From: Streptomyces sp. ISL-36 | Lineage (GTDB): Bacteria; Actinomycetota; Actinomycetes; Streptomycetales; Streptomycetaceae | Direction: 5' to 3' | Assembly: GCF_018614205.1 (NCBI RefSeq) | Contig: NZ_JAGGOS010000065.1 | Coordinates: 1-43,832 of the forward strand | DNA length: 43,832 bases | In this document: positions 9,008 through 19,695 of the stretch, piece by piece | Numbering within the stretch: the first letter of the stretch is position 1 | How the letters are laid out: the number at the start of each line of letters is the position of its first letter | Notes under the pieces: model-generated | What the model saw: only the letters and a program-made list of their open reading frames with translations | Databases searched by the model: none | Told to the model about the DNA's origin: nothing | Position numbers and translations under genes: made by a program

Positions 9008-10102
9008 GTGCATGTCGTACTCGCCGGCGGGGGGACCGCCGGCCACATCGAGCCGGCGCTGGCCCTCGCGGACGCCCTGCGCAGGCAGGACCCGAGCGTG
9101 GGAATCACGGCGCTCGGCACGGAGAAGGGCCTGGAGACCCGGCTCGTGCCCGAGCGGGGCTACGAGCTGGCCCTCATCCCCGCCGTGCCCCTGCCGCGCA
9201 AGCCCACCCCGGAGCTGATCACCGTCCCCGGGCGGCTGCGCGGCACCATCAAGGCAGCCGAGCAGATCCTGGAGCGCACCAAGGCGGACTGCGTGGTCGG
9301 CTTCGGTGGCTACGTGGCGCTGCCCGGCTACCTCGCCGCCAAGCGGCTCGGGGTGCCGATCGTCGTGCACGAGGCCAACGCCCGGCCGGGCCTGGCCAAC
9401 AAGATCGGCTCGCGGTACGCGGCCGGGGTCGGCGTCGCCACGCCGGACTCCAAGCTCCGTAACGCCCGTTACATCGGCATTCCGCTGCGGCACACCATCG
9501 CCACCCTCGACCGGGCGCGGGTCCGGCCCGAGGCGCGGGCCGCGTTCGGACTCGACCCGAACCTGCCGACGCTGCTGGTCTCCGGCGGCTCGCAGGGCGC
9601 ACGCCGGCTCAACGAGGTCATCCAGCAGATCGCTCCGGTGCTCCAGCGCTCGGGCATCCAGATCCTGCACGCGGTCGGCCCGAAGAACGAAGTGCCGCGT
9701 GTCGACAACATGCCCGGAATGCCGCCGTACGTGCCGGTACCGTACGTGGACCGGATGGATCTCGCGTACGCCGCCGCCGACATGATGCTCTGCCGCGCGG
9801 GCGCGATGACCGTCGCCGAACTCTCCGCCGTCGGGCTGCCCGCCGCCTATGTCCCGCTGCCGATCGGCAACGGGGAACAGCGGCTCAACGCCCAGCCGGT
9901 GGTCAAGGCCGGCGGTGGTCTGCTGGTCGACGACGCGGAGCTGACGCCGCAGTGGGTCCAGGGCAACGTCCTGCCCGTGCTCGCCGATCCGCACCGGTTG
10001 TACGAGATGTCCCGCGCCGCCGCCGAGTTCGGCCGCAGGGACGCCGACGACCTGCTCGTCGGCATGGTGTACGAGGCGATCGCCGCACGCCGCCAGGCGT
10101 AG
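9008..10102 (+). CDS. murG: MurG, lipid II synthase (GlcNAc transferase)
   Basis: This membrane-associated GT-B glycosyltransferase moves GlcNAc from UDP-GlcNAc to lipid I to give lipid II. The 364-aa protein starts with HVVLAGGGTAGHIEPALA, which contains the first glycine-rich loop. Further motifs are FGGYVALPG, HEANARPGLAN and SGGSQGARRLNE, followed by the UDP-binding segment MLCRAGAMTVAELSAVGLPA. GTG 9008 is chosen because the conserved beta-strand begins directly after it. The preceding gene ends only 6 nt upstream. Confidence 0.96.
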   Translation: MHVVLAGGGTAGHIEPALALADALRRQDPSVGITALGTEKGLETRLVPERGYELALIPAVPLPRKPTPELITVPGRLRGTIKAAEQILERTKADCVVGFGGYVALPGYLAAKRLGVPIVVHEANARPGLANKIGSRYAAGVGVATPDSKLRNARYIGIPLRHTIATLDRARVRPEARAAFGLDPNLPTLLVSGGSQGARRLNEVIQQIAPVLQRSGIQILHAVGPKNEVPRVDNMPGMPPYVPVPYVDRMDLAYAAADMMLCRAGAMTVAELSAVGLPAAYVPLPIGNGEQRLNAQPVVKAGGGLLVDDAELTPQWVQGNVLPVLADPHRLYEMSRAAAEFGRRDADDLLVGMVYEAIAARRQA

Positions 10103-10130
10103 GCGGGCAGCGGAAGGCAGGGACGCCAGC

Positions 10131-10934
10131 GTGGCAGCCGGACCGACGACAGCCGAGAAGAGCGGCACGAGCAGGCCCAAGGGTTCGTCGGAGCGGTCGG
10201 CCCGGCCGGGCACCCGGAATTCTCGATTCCGGGTGCCCGGTCCGCGTGTGCTGCTGAGCGCCCTCGCGCTGACCGTGCTCGTGGCCGGCGGACTGTGGGC
10301 GCTCTACGGCTCCTCCTGGCTGCGTGTGGAACATGTGAAGACTTCCGGCACGCGGGTTCTGACGGTCCGTGAGGTGGAGGCGGTGGCCGCCGTACCGATC
10401 GGATCCCCCCTCGTCTCCGTCGACATCGGCGGGATCGAAGCGCGACTGCGGCAGAAACTGCCCCGGATCGACACGGTGGAGGTCGTCCGCTCCTGGCCGC
10501 ACGGAATCGGTCTGAAAGTGACGGAACGACAGCCGGTTCTGGTAGTGGAAAAGGGCGGAAAGTTCACGGAAGTGGACTCCACGGGAACTCGATTCGCCAC
10601 GGTGGACAAAGCGCCCCGAGGTGTACCGAAACTCGTCCTGGACATCGGCTCCTCGCCGAGCCTGCGGCGCTTCGACGCCGACCGGCTGATGCGCGAGGCG
10701 GTGCGCGCGACGGGCGAACTCCCCGAGAAAGTCGCCCGGAACACTCGTGTCGTCCGCGTCACCTCGTACGACTCCCTCACCCTGGAACTCGACGGGGGCC
10801 GCACGGTCTTCTGGGGCAGTGGTGAGGACGGCGCCGTCAAGGCGCGGGTCCTCACGGCGCTGATGAAGGCGATGCCCAAAGCGGGACACTTCGATGTAAG
10901 CGCCCCCACAGCCCCCGCCGCGTCCGGGAGTTGA
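10131..10934 (+). CDS. ftsQ: FtsQ/DivIB, division protein with POTRA domain
   Basis: This bitopic scaffold protein of the divisome binds FtsL and DivIC (FtsB) outside the membrane. The 267-aa protein has a polar basic cytoplasmic tail (1-38), one membrane helix (about 39-59), a POTRA domain (about 64-132) and a beta domain ending in an Ala/Pro/Ser-rich tail. It starts at GTG 10131, 28 nt after murG. The next gene, ftsZ, is separated by 279 nt of regulatory DNA, so ftsQ probably closes the long upstream transcript. Confidence 0.9.
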   Translation: MAAGPTTAEKSGTSRPKGSSERSARPGTRNSRFRVPGPRVLLSALALTVLVAGGLWALYGSSWLRVEHVKTSGTRVLTVREVEAVAAVPIGSPLVSVDIGGIEARLRQKLPRIDTVEVVRSWPHGIGLKVTERQPVLVVEKGGKFTEVDSTGTRFATVDKAPRGVPKLVLDIGSSPSLRRFDADRLMREAVRATGELPEKVARNTRVVRVTSYDSLTLELDGGRTVFWGSGEDGAVKARVLTALMKAMPKAGHFDVSAPTAPAASGS

Positions 10935-10939
10935 CGCCC

Positions 10940-10983
10940 ATCACCGCTGGCCAGCACCCTGGTTGGCCAGGGCTCCGGGTGAT
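10940..10983 (+). terminator. Compound hairpin downstream of ftsQ
   Basis: The outer arms ATCACC (10940-10945) and GGTGAT (10978-10983) enclose the inner arms CTGGCCA (10947-10953) and TGGCCAG (10964-10970). There is no U-tract. It could attenuate read-through from ftsQ. It also overlaps the -35 of the first candidate ftsZ promoter. Confidence 0.45.
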
Positions 10984-10993
10984 CACATAGGGT
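10963..10993 (+). promoter_or_regulatory. Candidate ftsZ promoter 1
   Basis: TTGGCC (10963-10968), 19 nt spacer, TAGGGT (10988-10993). The -10 fits the Streptomyces TAGRRT form and the -35 is partial. This is the weakest of the two-box candidates upstream of ftsZ. Confidence 0.35.
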
Positions 10994-11024
10994 GAAAAGA
11001 AAAACGGGAGGTTCGGCGTGTTCG

Positions 11025-11054
11025 TTGAACGTGCGCCACTTGTCGACTTAGTGT
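11025..11054 (+). promoter_or_regulatory. Candidate ftsZ promoter 2
   Basis: TTGAAC (11025-11030), 18 nt spacer, TAGTGT (11049-11054). This is the best match in the gap to the principal-sigma consensus. The -10 box overlaps the GTGTC half of an inverted repeat, which would put the repeat across the transcription start. ftsZ of S. coelicolor is known to have several promoters, one raised during sporulation. Which of those this corresponds to is not decidable here. Confidence 0.55.
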
Positions 11055-11086
11055 CCTGTTCGGAAGAGTCCAGCGAACAGAGACAC
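11051..11086. promoter_or_regulatory. Inverted repeat GTGTC...GACAC upstream of ftsZ
   Basis: The left arm GTGTCCTGTTCG (11051-11062) pairs with the right arm CGAACAGAGACAC (11074-11086). There is one bulged A and an 11-nt loop. GACAC is the core motif reported for the sporulation regulator WhiA, and ftsZ is a known WhiA/WhiB target in Streptomyces. Assigning this repeat as an operator is an inference. Confidence 0.5.
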
Positions 11087-11090
11087 TGGT

Positions 11091-11115
11091 AACCCTAAAC
11101 TTCAACGTTAGGGTT
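11091..11115. promoter_or_regulatory. Palindrome with TAGGGT -10 box, candidate ftsZ promoter 3
   Basis: AACCCTAA (11091-11098) and TTAGGGTT (11108-11115) form perfect 8-bp arms around a 9-nt loop. TAGGGT (11109-11114) is a good Streptomyces -10 box, but no clear -35 lies 17-18 nt upstream. A start here would give a leader of about 95 nt. Confidence 0.4.
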
Positions 11116-11213
11116 TGGGTCGGCGTTTCGGACCGTCCCATCGGCATCCGTCGGCGCAGCGCGACTAGCACCGCGAAGCGACGACACGTAACTCGAGGCG
11201 AGAGGCCTTCGAC

Positions 11214-12428
11214 GTGGCAGCACCGCAGAACTACCTCGCAGTCATCAAGGTCATCGGTGTCGGCGGCGGTGGTGTCAATGCCATCAACCGAATGATCGAG
11301 GTCGGTCTCAAGGGCGTCGAGTTCATCGCGATCAACACCGACGCGCAAGCGCTGTTGATGAGCGACGCCGACGTCAAGCTCGACGTCGGCCGTGAACTCA
11401 CCCGCGGCCTCGGGGCCGGGGCGAACCCGGCCGTCGGTCGCAAGGCGGCAGAGGACCACCGTGAGGAGATCGAGGAGGTCCTCAAGGGGGCCGACATGGT
11501 CTTCGTCACCGCAGGCGAAGGCGGCGGCACCGGCACCGGCGGCGCACCCGTCGTCGCCAACATCGCACGCTCCCTCGGCGCCCTGACGATCGGTGTGGTC
11601 ACCCGGCCGTTCACCTTCGAGGGACGCCGTCGGGCCAACCAGGCGGAGGACGGCATCGCCGAGCTCCGCGAAGAGGTCGACACCCTCATCGTCATCCCGA
11701 ACGACCGGCTGCTCTCGATCTCGGACCGCCAGGTCTCCGTGCTCGACGCCTTCAAGTCGGCCGACCAGGTGCTGCTGAGCGGTGTGCAGGGCATCACCGA
11801 CCTCATCACCACCCCCGGCCTGATCAACCTCGACTTCGCCGACGTCAAGTCGGTCATGTCCGAGGCCGGTTCGGCCCTCATGGGCATCGGCTCCGCCCGC
11901 GGCGACGACCGCGCGGTGGCCGCCGCCGAGATGGCGATCTCCTCGCCGCTCCTCGAGGCGTCCATCGACGGCGCCCGCGGCGTGCTGCTCTCCATCTCCG
12001 GCGGCTCGGACCTCGGCCTCTTCGAGATCAACGAGGCCGCGCAGCTGGTGAGCGAGGCCGCCCACCCCGAGGCCAACATCATCTTCGGCGCCGTCATCGA
12101 CGACGCCCTGGGCGACGAGGTGCGGGTCACGGTCATCGCGGCCGGCTTCGACGGCGGCCAGCCGCCGGCCCGCCGGGACAACATCCTCAGCTCGGCCTCC
12201 GCCAAGCGCGAGGAGCCGGCCCCCGCGCCGCGCGTCACCGAGAACCCGCGTCCCCTCGGCGGCCTGGGCACCGTCGCCCCCCGGGACGAGCCGGCCACCC
12301 CGGCCGAGTCGGCCCCGGCGGTCAACGAGACCTCGCTGCCGCCGGTCACCCCGCCGGTGGTCCCGCCGGCCCGCCCGTACCCGGACACCGCGGCCGAAGA
12401 GCTGGATGTCCCGGACTTCCTGAAGTGA
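11214..12428 (+). CDS. ftsZ: FtsZ, tubulin-like division GTPase
   Basis: FtsZ polymerises with GTP into the Z-ring and, in aerial hyphae, into sporulation ladders. The 404-aa protein has the nucleotide-binding loop GVGGGGVNA (about 15-23), the tubulin signature G103-G-G-T-G-T-G-G110 and the T7 loop N205-L-D207-F-A-D210 that supplies the catalytic acid to the next subunit. A Pro/Ala-rich linker (about 320-390) leads to the conserved C-terminal peptide DVPDFLK, which contacts partners such as SepF. GTG 11214 is the start. The TGA stop overlaps the GTG of pgeF. No ftsA is present, as is normal in actinobacteria. Confidence 0.98.
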   Translation: MAAPQNYLAVIKVIGVGGGGVNAINRMIEVGLKGVEFIAINTDAQALLMSDADVKLDVGRELTRGLGAGANPAVGRKAAEDHREEIEEVLKGADMVFVTAGEGGGTGTGGAPVVANIARSLGALTIGVVTRPFTFEGRRRANQAEDGIAELREEVDTLIVIPNDRLLSISDRQVSVLDAFKSADQVLLSGVQGITDLITTPGLINLDFADVKSVMSEAGSALMGIGSARGDDRAVAAAEMAISSPLLEASIDGARGVLLSISGGSDLGLFEINEAAQLVSEAAHPEANIIFGAVIDDALGDEVRVTVIAAGFDGGQPPARRDNILSSASAKREEPAPAPRVTENPRPLGGLGTVAPRDEPATPAESAPAVNETSLPPVTPPVVPPARPYPDTAAEELDVPDFLK

Positions 12429-13156
12429 TAGACCGGCTGGAGCCCGTGAACGGCGCGCACTTCGCTTTCACCGACAGGTGGGGCGGGGTGAGCGCCGTTC
12501 CGTACGAGGAGCTCAACCTCGGCGGCGCGGTCGGGGACGACCCCGAGGCCGTACGGACCAACCGGGCCCGGGCCGCCACCGCTCTGGGACTCGACCCCGG
12601 TCGGGTCGTCTGGATGAACCAGGTGCACGGATCCGATGTCGCGGTGGTCGACGGGCCCTGGCCGGCCGACCGGGACATCCCGTCGGTGGACGCGATCGTC
12701 ACCACCCGGCGCGGACTCGCCCTCGCGGTCCTCACCGCCGACTGCACCCCGGTCCTCCTCGCCGATCCCGTCGCCGGAGTCGTGGCCGCGGCCCACGCCG
12801 GACGGCCGGGGATGGTGGCCGGGGTCGTCCCGGCCGCGGTGAAGGCCATGATCGAACTCGGCGCCGACCCCGCCCGGATCAGCGCCCGTACCGGTCCCGC
12901 CGTCTGCGGGCGCTGCTACGAAGTGCCGGAGGCGATGCGCGCCGAGGTTGCGGAGACCGAACCGGCGGCCTGGGCCGAGACGAGCTGGGGGACCCCCGCC
13001 GTCGACGTCACCGCCGGAGTGCACGCCCAGCTCGAACGGCTCGGTGTCACCGACCGCCGGGCCGGCGAGGTCTGCACCCGCGAGTCGGGCGACCACTACT
13101 CGTACCGCCGCGATCGCACCACGGGGCGACTCGCGGGATATGTCTGGTTGGACTGA
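12425..13156 (+). CDS. pgeF: PgeF/YlmD, multicopper polyphenol oxidase-family protein
   Basis: This belongs to the YfiH/YlmD/LACC1 family. E. coli YfiH (PgeF) removes mis-incorporated L-Ser from UDP-MurNAc precursors, and other members act on purine nucleosides. The 243-aa protein has the family's metal-binding motifs: NQVHGSDV, LTADCTPVLL and AAAHAGRPGMV, plus an RDRTTGRLAG end. GTG 12425 overlaps the ftsZ stop, so it should be translationally coupled to ftsZ. A precursor-editing role fits its place in the dcw cluster but is inferred. Confidence 0.88.
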   Translation: MIDRLEPVNGAHFAFTDRWGGVSAVPYEELNLGGAVGDDPEAVRTNRARAATALGLDPGRVVWMNQVHGSDVAVVDGPWPADRDIPSVDAIVTTRRGLALAVLTADCTPVLLADPVAGVVAAAHAGRPGMVAGVVPAAVKAMIELGADPARISARTGPAVCGRCYEVPEAMRAEVAETEPAAWAETSWGTPAVDVTAGVHAQLERLGVTDRRAGEVCTRESGDHYSYRRDRTTGRLAGYVWLD

Positions 13157-13163
13157 GAGAGAC

Positions 13164-13892
13164 ATGACGGGCATGACGGGCCGCAAGGCCGAACTCGCCG
13201 AGAATCTGGCGCGCGTGGAGGAACGTATCGCCGCCGCCTGCTCGGCAGCCGGTCGCAAGCGGGAGGATGTGACCCTCATCGTGGTCACGAAGACCTACCC
13301 CGCGAGCGATGTGAGACTCCTTCACGAACTCGGCGTACGGAACGTCGCCGAGAACCGGGACCAGGACGCCGCTCCCAAGGCCGCCGCCTGCGCGGATCTG
13401 GACCTCCGCTGGCACTTCGTCGGCCAGTTGCAGACCAACAAGGTCCGATCTGTGACGAGTTATGCGGATGTCGTGCAGTCCGTCGACCGCTTGAAGCTCG
13501 TCACCGCTCTGTCGGCGGCGGCGGAGAAGGCCGGGCGCGAGCTCGGCTGTCTCGTCCAGGTCGCGCTCGACGCCGAGTCGGGTGAGCGGGGCGAGCGGGG
13601 CGGCGTGGCTCCGGACGGCATCGAGGAGTTGGCGGCGGCCGTGGACGCGGCACCCGGACTGCGGCTCGACGGACTGATGGCCGTCGCGCCGCTCGCCGGT
13701 CCGTTCGCGGGGCGGCAACGGGCCGCGTTCGATCGGCTGATGGATTTGTCGACTGTCCTGCGCGCGACCCGTCCGGCTGCGAACATGGTGTCAGCAGGCA
13801 TGAGTGCGGACCTCGAAGAGGCCGTGGCGGCCGGAGCGACACATGTGCGCATCGGTACGGCGGTACTGGGTGTCCGCCCCAGGCTCGGGTAA
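13164..13892 (+). CDS. ylmE: YggS/YlmE-family PLP-binding protein
   Basis: This is a pyridoxal-phosphate homeostasis protein of the alanine-racemase-like single-domain TIM-barrel family (PLPBP). From ATG 13164 it is 242 aa. The PLP lysine lies in VVTKTYP, and further motifs are ENRDQDAAPKA, WHFVGQLQTNK and the C-terminal SAGMSADLEEAVAAGATHVRIGT. The reading frame is open further upstream, but that part overlaps pgeF and lacks family features. The start is 7 nt after the pgeF stop. The ylmD-ylmE-sepF-ylmG-divIVA order matches Firmicutes and actinobacteria. Confidence 0.92.
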   Translation: MTGMTGRKAELAENLARVEERIAAACSAAGRKREDVTLIVVTKTYPASDVRLLHELGVRNVAENRDQDAAPKAAACADLDLRWHFVGQLQTNKVRSVTSYADVVQSVDRLKLVTALSAAAEKAGRELGCLVQVALDAESGERGERGGVAPDGIEELAAAVDAAPGLRLDGLMAVAPLAGPFAGRQRAAFDRLMDLSTVLRATRPAANMVSAGMSADLEEAVAAGATHVRIGTAVLGVRPRLG

Positions 13893-14016
13893 CGTCGCGA
13901 AGCAAGTCGGACCACAGCAGAAAATATGGTCATTTCCGCCAATAGGCGGGCAGACCTCGTGGATCGCGGGCACTTGGTGACGATGCCGATCCACCACAGA
14001 GCGGAGGACTCAGAGA

Positions 14017-14643
14017 ATGGCCGGCGCGATGCGCAAGATGGCGGTCTACCTCGGCCTCGTGGAGGACGATGGGTACGACGGCCGGGGATTCGACCCCGAC
14101 GACGACTTCGAACCCGAGCTGGAACCGGAACCCGAGCGGCGCCACCAGCCTCCGCGTCAGGTGGAGCGCGAGGAGCCGGTGCGGGTGATGCAGCCTCCCG
14201 CCCAGCGTGATCGCGAGCGCGAGCCGGTCGCCCATTCCGCCCCGCTATCCGCCGAAAGTGGACGTCCGGCACGAATTGCCCCCGTGGCATCCATCACACC
14301 CGAACGTCCGAGCATGGAGAAGAACGCACCCGTGATCATGCCCAAGGTCGTGTCCGAGCGGGAGCCGTACCGCATCACCACGCTGCACCCGCGGACCTAC
14401 AACGAGGCCCGTACCATCGGGGAACACTTCCGTGAGGGCACCCCGGTGATCATGAACCTCACGGAGATGGACGACACGGACGCGAAGCGACTTGTCGACT
14501 TTGCCGCCGGACTCGTCTTCGGGCTCCATGGCAGCATTGAGCGCGTGACGCAGAAGGTGTTCCTGTTGTCGCCTGCTAACGTCGATGTCACGGCGGAGGA
14601 CAAGGCCCGCATCGCAGAGGGCGGATTCTTCAACCAGAGCTGA
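14017..14643 (+). CDS. sepF: SepF, Z-ring membrane anchor and bundling protein
   Basis: SepF binds the FtsZ C-terminal peptide and the membrane and is the main early FtsZ partner in actinobacteria, which lack FtsA. The 208-aa protein starts with a short amphipathic segment (MRKMAVYLGLVED, about 5-17) for membrane binding. An acidic, charged linker follows to about residue 95. The compact SepF domain (about 110-205) includes RITTLHPRTYNEA, VIMNLTEMDDTDAKRLVDFAAG and SIERVTQKVFLLSP. ATG 14017 has a GGAGGA ribosome-binding site. The 124-nt gap upstream may contain a promoter, but no good -35/-10 pair is clear. Confidence 0.95.
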   Translation: MAGAMRKMAVYLGLVEDDGYDGRGFDPDDDFEPELEPEPERRHQPPRQVEREEPVRVMQPPAQRDREREPVAHSAPLSAESGRPARIAPVASITPERPSMEKNAPVIMPKVVSEREPYRITTLHPRTYNEARTIGEHFREGTPVIMNLTEMDDTDAKRLVDFAAGLVFGLHGSIERVTQKVFLLSPANVDVTAEDKARIAEGGFFNQS

Positions 14644-14661
14644 GAACACGACACCGGAACG

Positions 14662-14681
14662 GACCGGCCGCGAGGCCGGTC
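14662..14681 (+). other. Perfect hairpin between sepF and ylmG
   Basis: GACCGGCC (14662-14669) and GGCCGGTC (14674-14681) form an 8-bp stem closed by GCGA, a GNRA tetraloop. There is no U-tract, so it may stabilise or process the mRNA rather than terminate it. Confidence 0.5.
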
Positions 14682-14720
14682 GAGCGAGAGCACGAGAGCC
14701 AGGGGAGAGGGAAGCGCGGG

Positions 14721-15011
14721 ATGGGCGTCGCACTACAAGTGGTCTACATCGCTCTGATGTGCTTCCTCATCGTGCTGATCTTCCGATTGGTCATGGATTA
14801 CGTCTTCCAGTTCGCCCGGTCATGGCAACCCGGTAAGGCGATGGTGGTCGTTCTGGAGGCCACCTACACTGTCACCGATCCACCGCTCAAGCTTCTGCGG
14901 CGGTTCATCCCGCCGTTGCGTCTCGGGGGCGTGGCACTCGACCTGTCCTTCTTCGTTCTGATGATCATCGTCTACATCCTGATCTCCATCGTGAGCAGCT
15001 TCGCGAGGTGA
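14721..15011 (+). CDS. ylmG: YlmG/YggT-family membrane protein
   Basis: This 96-aa integral membrane protein of the YggT family is conserved next to sepF and divIVA. Two hydrophobic stretches (about 4-30 and 70-94) flank a central segment with LKLLRRFIPPLRLGG, the family motif. Plastid homologues affect nucleoid and thylakoid organisation, but the bacterial role is not well defined. ATG 14721 is preceded by a GGGAGAGGGA ribosome-binding site. Placement between sepF and divIVA suggests a morphogenesis role (inference). Confidence 0.9.
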   Translation: MGVALQVVYIALMCFLIVLIFRLVMDYVFQFARSWQPGKAMVVVLEATYTVTDPPLKLLRRFIPPLRLGGVALDLSFFVLMIIVYILISIVSSFAR

Positions 15012-15066
15012 ATGTGGACGATACGGTCTTGCCGACTGCCGACGACTACGTAGAGGTGAAGAAGAG

Positions 15067-16218
15067 ATGCCGCTGACCCCCGAGGACGTGCGGAACAAGC
15101 AGTTCACGACCGTCCGCCTTCGAGAAGGCTATGACGAGGACGAGGTCGATGCCTTCCTCGACGAGGTCGAAGCCGAACTGAACCGCCTGCTCCGCGAGAA
15201 CGAGGATCTGCGCGCCAAGCTGGCCGCCGCGACGCGTGCCGCCGCGCAGAACCAGCAGCAGGGCATGCGCAAGCCGCCGGAGCAGCAGGATCGTCCCGTC
15301 GGTCCCGGCGCCCCCGTGCCCGCCGCCATATCCGGTCCGCCGGTCCAGCAGCAGCCCCCGCAGATGGGCCCGCCGCAGCTGCCGTCCGGTGCCCCGCAGC
15401 TCCCTGCCGGCCCCGGTGGCCACGGCCCCGGCCCGATGCAGGGTGGCCCCATGGGCGGCCCCGGTCAGATGCAGGGTGGCCAGATGCAGGGTGGCCAGAT
15501 GCAGGGCGGCCCGATGCAGGGTGGCCCCATGCAGGGCGGCCCCATGGGTCAGCAGATGGGCGGCCCCATGGGTCACCCCCAGCAGCAGATGCAGCAGCAG
15601 CTGCCGCAGCCGGGCCAGGGCCCGGGCGGTGACAGCGCCGCGCGTGTGCTCTCGCTGGCCCAGCAGACGGCCGACCAGGCGATCGCGGAGGCCCGTTCCG
15701 AGGCCAACAAGATCGTCGGCGAGGCCCGTTCGCGCGCCGAGGGCCTGGAGCGGGACGCCCGCGCCAAGGCCGACGCGCTGGAGCGGGACGCGCAGGAGAA
15801 GCACCGCGTCGCGATGGGCTCGCTGGAGTCCGCCCGCGCCACGCTGGAGCGCAAGGTCGAGGACCTGCGCGGCTTCGAGCGCGAGTACCGCACGCGTCTG
15901 AAGTCCTACCTCGAGTCGCAGCTGCGCCAGCTGGAGACCCAGGCCGACGACTCGCTGGCTCCGCCGCGGACGCCGGCCACGGCCTCCCTGCCGCCGTCGC
16001 CCTCGATGGCCTCGGCAGGCGCGAGCGCCCCGTCGTACGGCAACGGCACGATGGGCGGCGGGCCGTCCATGGGCGGTGCCCCGTCCTACGGTGGCCAGCA
16101 GCAGATGTCTCCGGCGATGACCCAGCCGATGGCACCGGTGCGGCCGCAGGCGCCGCAGCCGATGCAGCAGGCGCCGGCGCCGATGCGTGGCTTCCTGATC
16201 GACGAGGACGACAACTGA
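15067..16218 (+). CDS. divIVA: DivIVA, polar growth coiled-coil protein
   Basis: DivIVA binds curved membrane at hyphal tips and recruits the polarisome. It is essential for apical growth in Streptomyces. The 383-aa protein has the N-terminal membrane-binding DivIVA domain (MPLTPEDVRNKQFTTVRL, then a coiled coil to about residue 55) and a long Gln/Gly/Met/Pro-rich spacer (about 58-190). A second coiled coil (about 195-305) and a Gly/Pro/Gln-rich tail ending in a DEDDN acidic tip follow. The spacer contains a perfect 15-bp tandem repeat (15466-15540). A strong terminator 43 nt after the stop ends the cluster. Confidence 0.96.
   Translation: MPLTPEDVRNKQFTTVRLREGYDEDEVDAFLDEVEAELNRLLRENEDLRAKLAAATRAAAQNQQQGMRKPPEQQDRPVGPGAPVPAAISGPPVQQQPPQMGPPQLPSGAPQLPAGPGGHGPGPMQGGPMGGPGQMQGGQMQGGQMQGGPMQGGPMQGGPMGQQMGGPMGHPQQQMQQQLPQPGQGPGGDSAARVLSLAQQTADQAIAEARSEANKIVGEARSRAEGLERDARAKADALERDAQEKHRVAMGSLESARATLERKVEDLRGFEREYRTRLKSYLESQLRQLETQADDSLAPPRTPATASLPPSPSMASAGASAPSYGNGTMGGGPSMGGAPSYGGQQQMSPAMTQPMAPVRPQAPQPMQQAPAPMRGFLIDEDDN
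15466..15540 (+). repeat. 15-bp coding minisatellite in divIVA
   Basis: Five consecutive 15-bp units (cagatgcagggtggc and close variants) encode (Q/P)MQGG pentapeptides. A further related unit lies about 30 bp upstream. The period is a multiple of three, so copy-number change keeps the frame. Confidence 0.85.
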
Positions 16219-16261
16219 CGGCGGCAGGCCGCGCGATGAGCGCGTAGCCGTCGGCAGGCTG

Positions 16262-16302
16262 AGGGCCGGGCCCGGGACGAAAGTCCTGGGCCCGGCCCTT
16301 TG
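16262..16302 (+). terminator. Rho-independent-type terminator after divIVA
   Basis: A 17-bp stem (16262-16278 with 16283-16299, one G-U pair) is closed by a GAAA loop and followed by a short T-rich stretch. It marks the end of the dcw transcript. Confidence 0.85.
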
Positions 16303-16365
16303 TCGTGGGCGGGTGGCGCGAGGAAGGCGGGGCGGGCCCCCACTCGCCGGAGGGAGGACGACTCC

Positions 16366-16475
16366 ATGAGCTGAGCTGAGCTGAGCCGAGCTGAGCCGGG
16401 CTGAGCCGGGTCGAGCGGAGCCGGGCTGACATGAGCCGAGCCGGGCCGGGCTGACATGAGCCGAGTCGGGCAGGG
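16366..16475. repeat. Degenerate pentanucleotide repeat between divIVA and ileS
   Basis: Repeats of TGAGC / CGAGC / CGGGC run through most of this stretch, giving a 5-bp period that decays to the right. It lies between two terminators of convergent genes and has no convincing coding frame. Confidence 0.65.
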
Positions 16476-16505
16476 CCGCCGCCGTGGCGGGAGCCCGGGA
16501 AAGCG

Positions 16506-16536
16506 GAAGGCCCGCCACTGTGGGTGGCGGGCCTTC
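16506..16536 (-). terminator. Terminator hairpin of ileS
   Basis: A perfect 13-bp stem (16506-16518 with 16524-16536) is closed by a 5-nt loop, 15 nt after the ileS stop. It is symmetric enough to act on both strands. Confidence 0.75.
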
Positions 16537-16551
16537 TCGGTTCCATGACGG

Positions 16552-19695
<3,144 letters not shown>

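Noticed and set aside
11091..11115. Telomere-type TTAGGG repeat
   Set aside because: There is a single inverted pair, not a tandem array. It coincides with a promoter -10 box.
15029..15056. divIVA promoter TTGCCG-N16-TAGAGG
   Set aside because: The second box lacks the final T and overlaps the AGAGGTG ribosome-binding site, which explains the sequence better.
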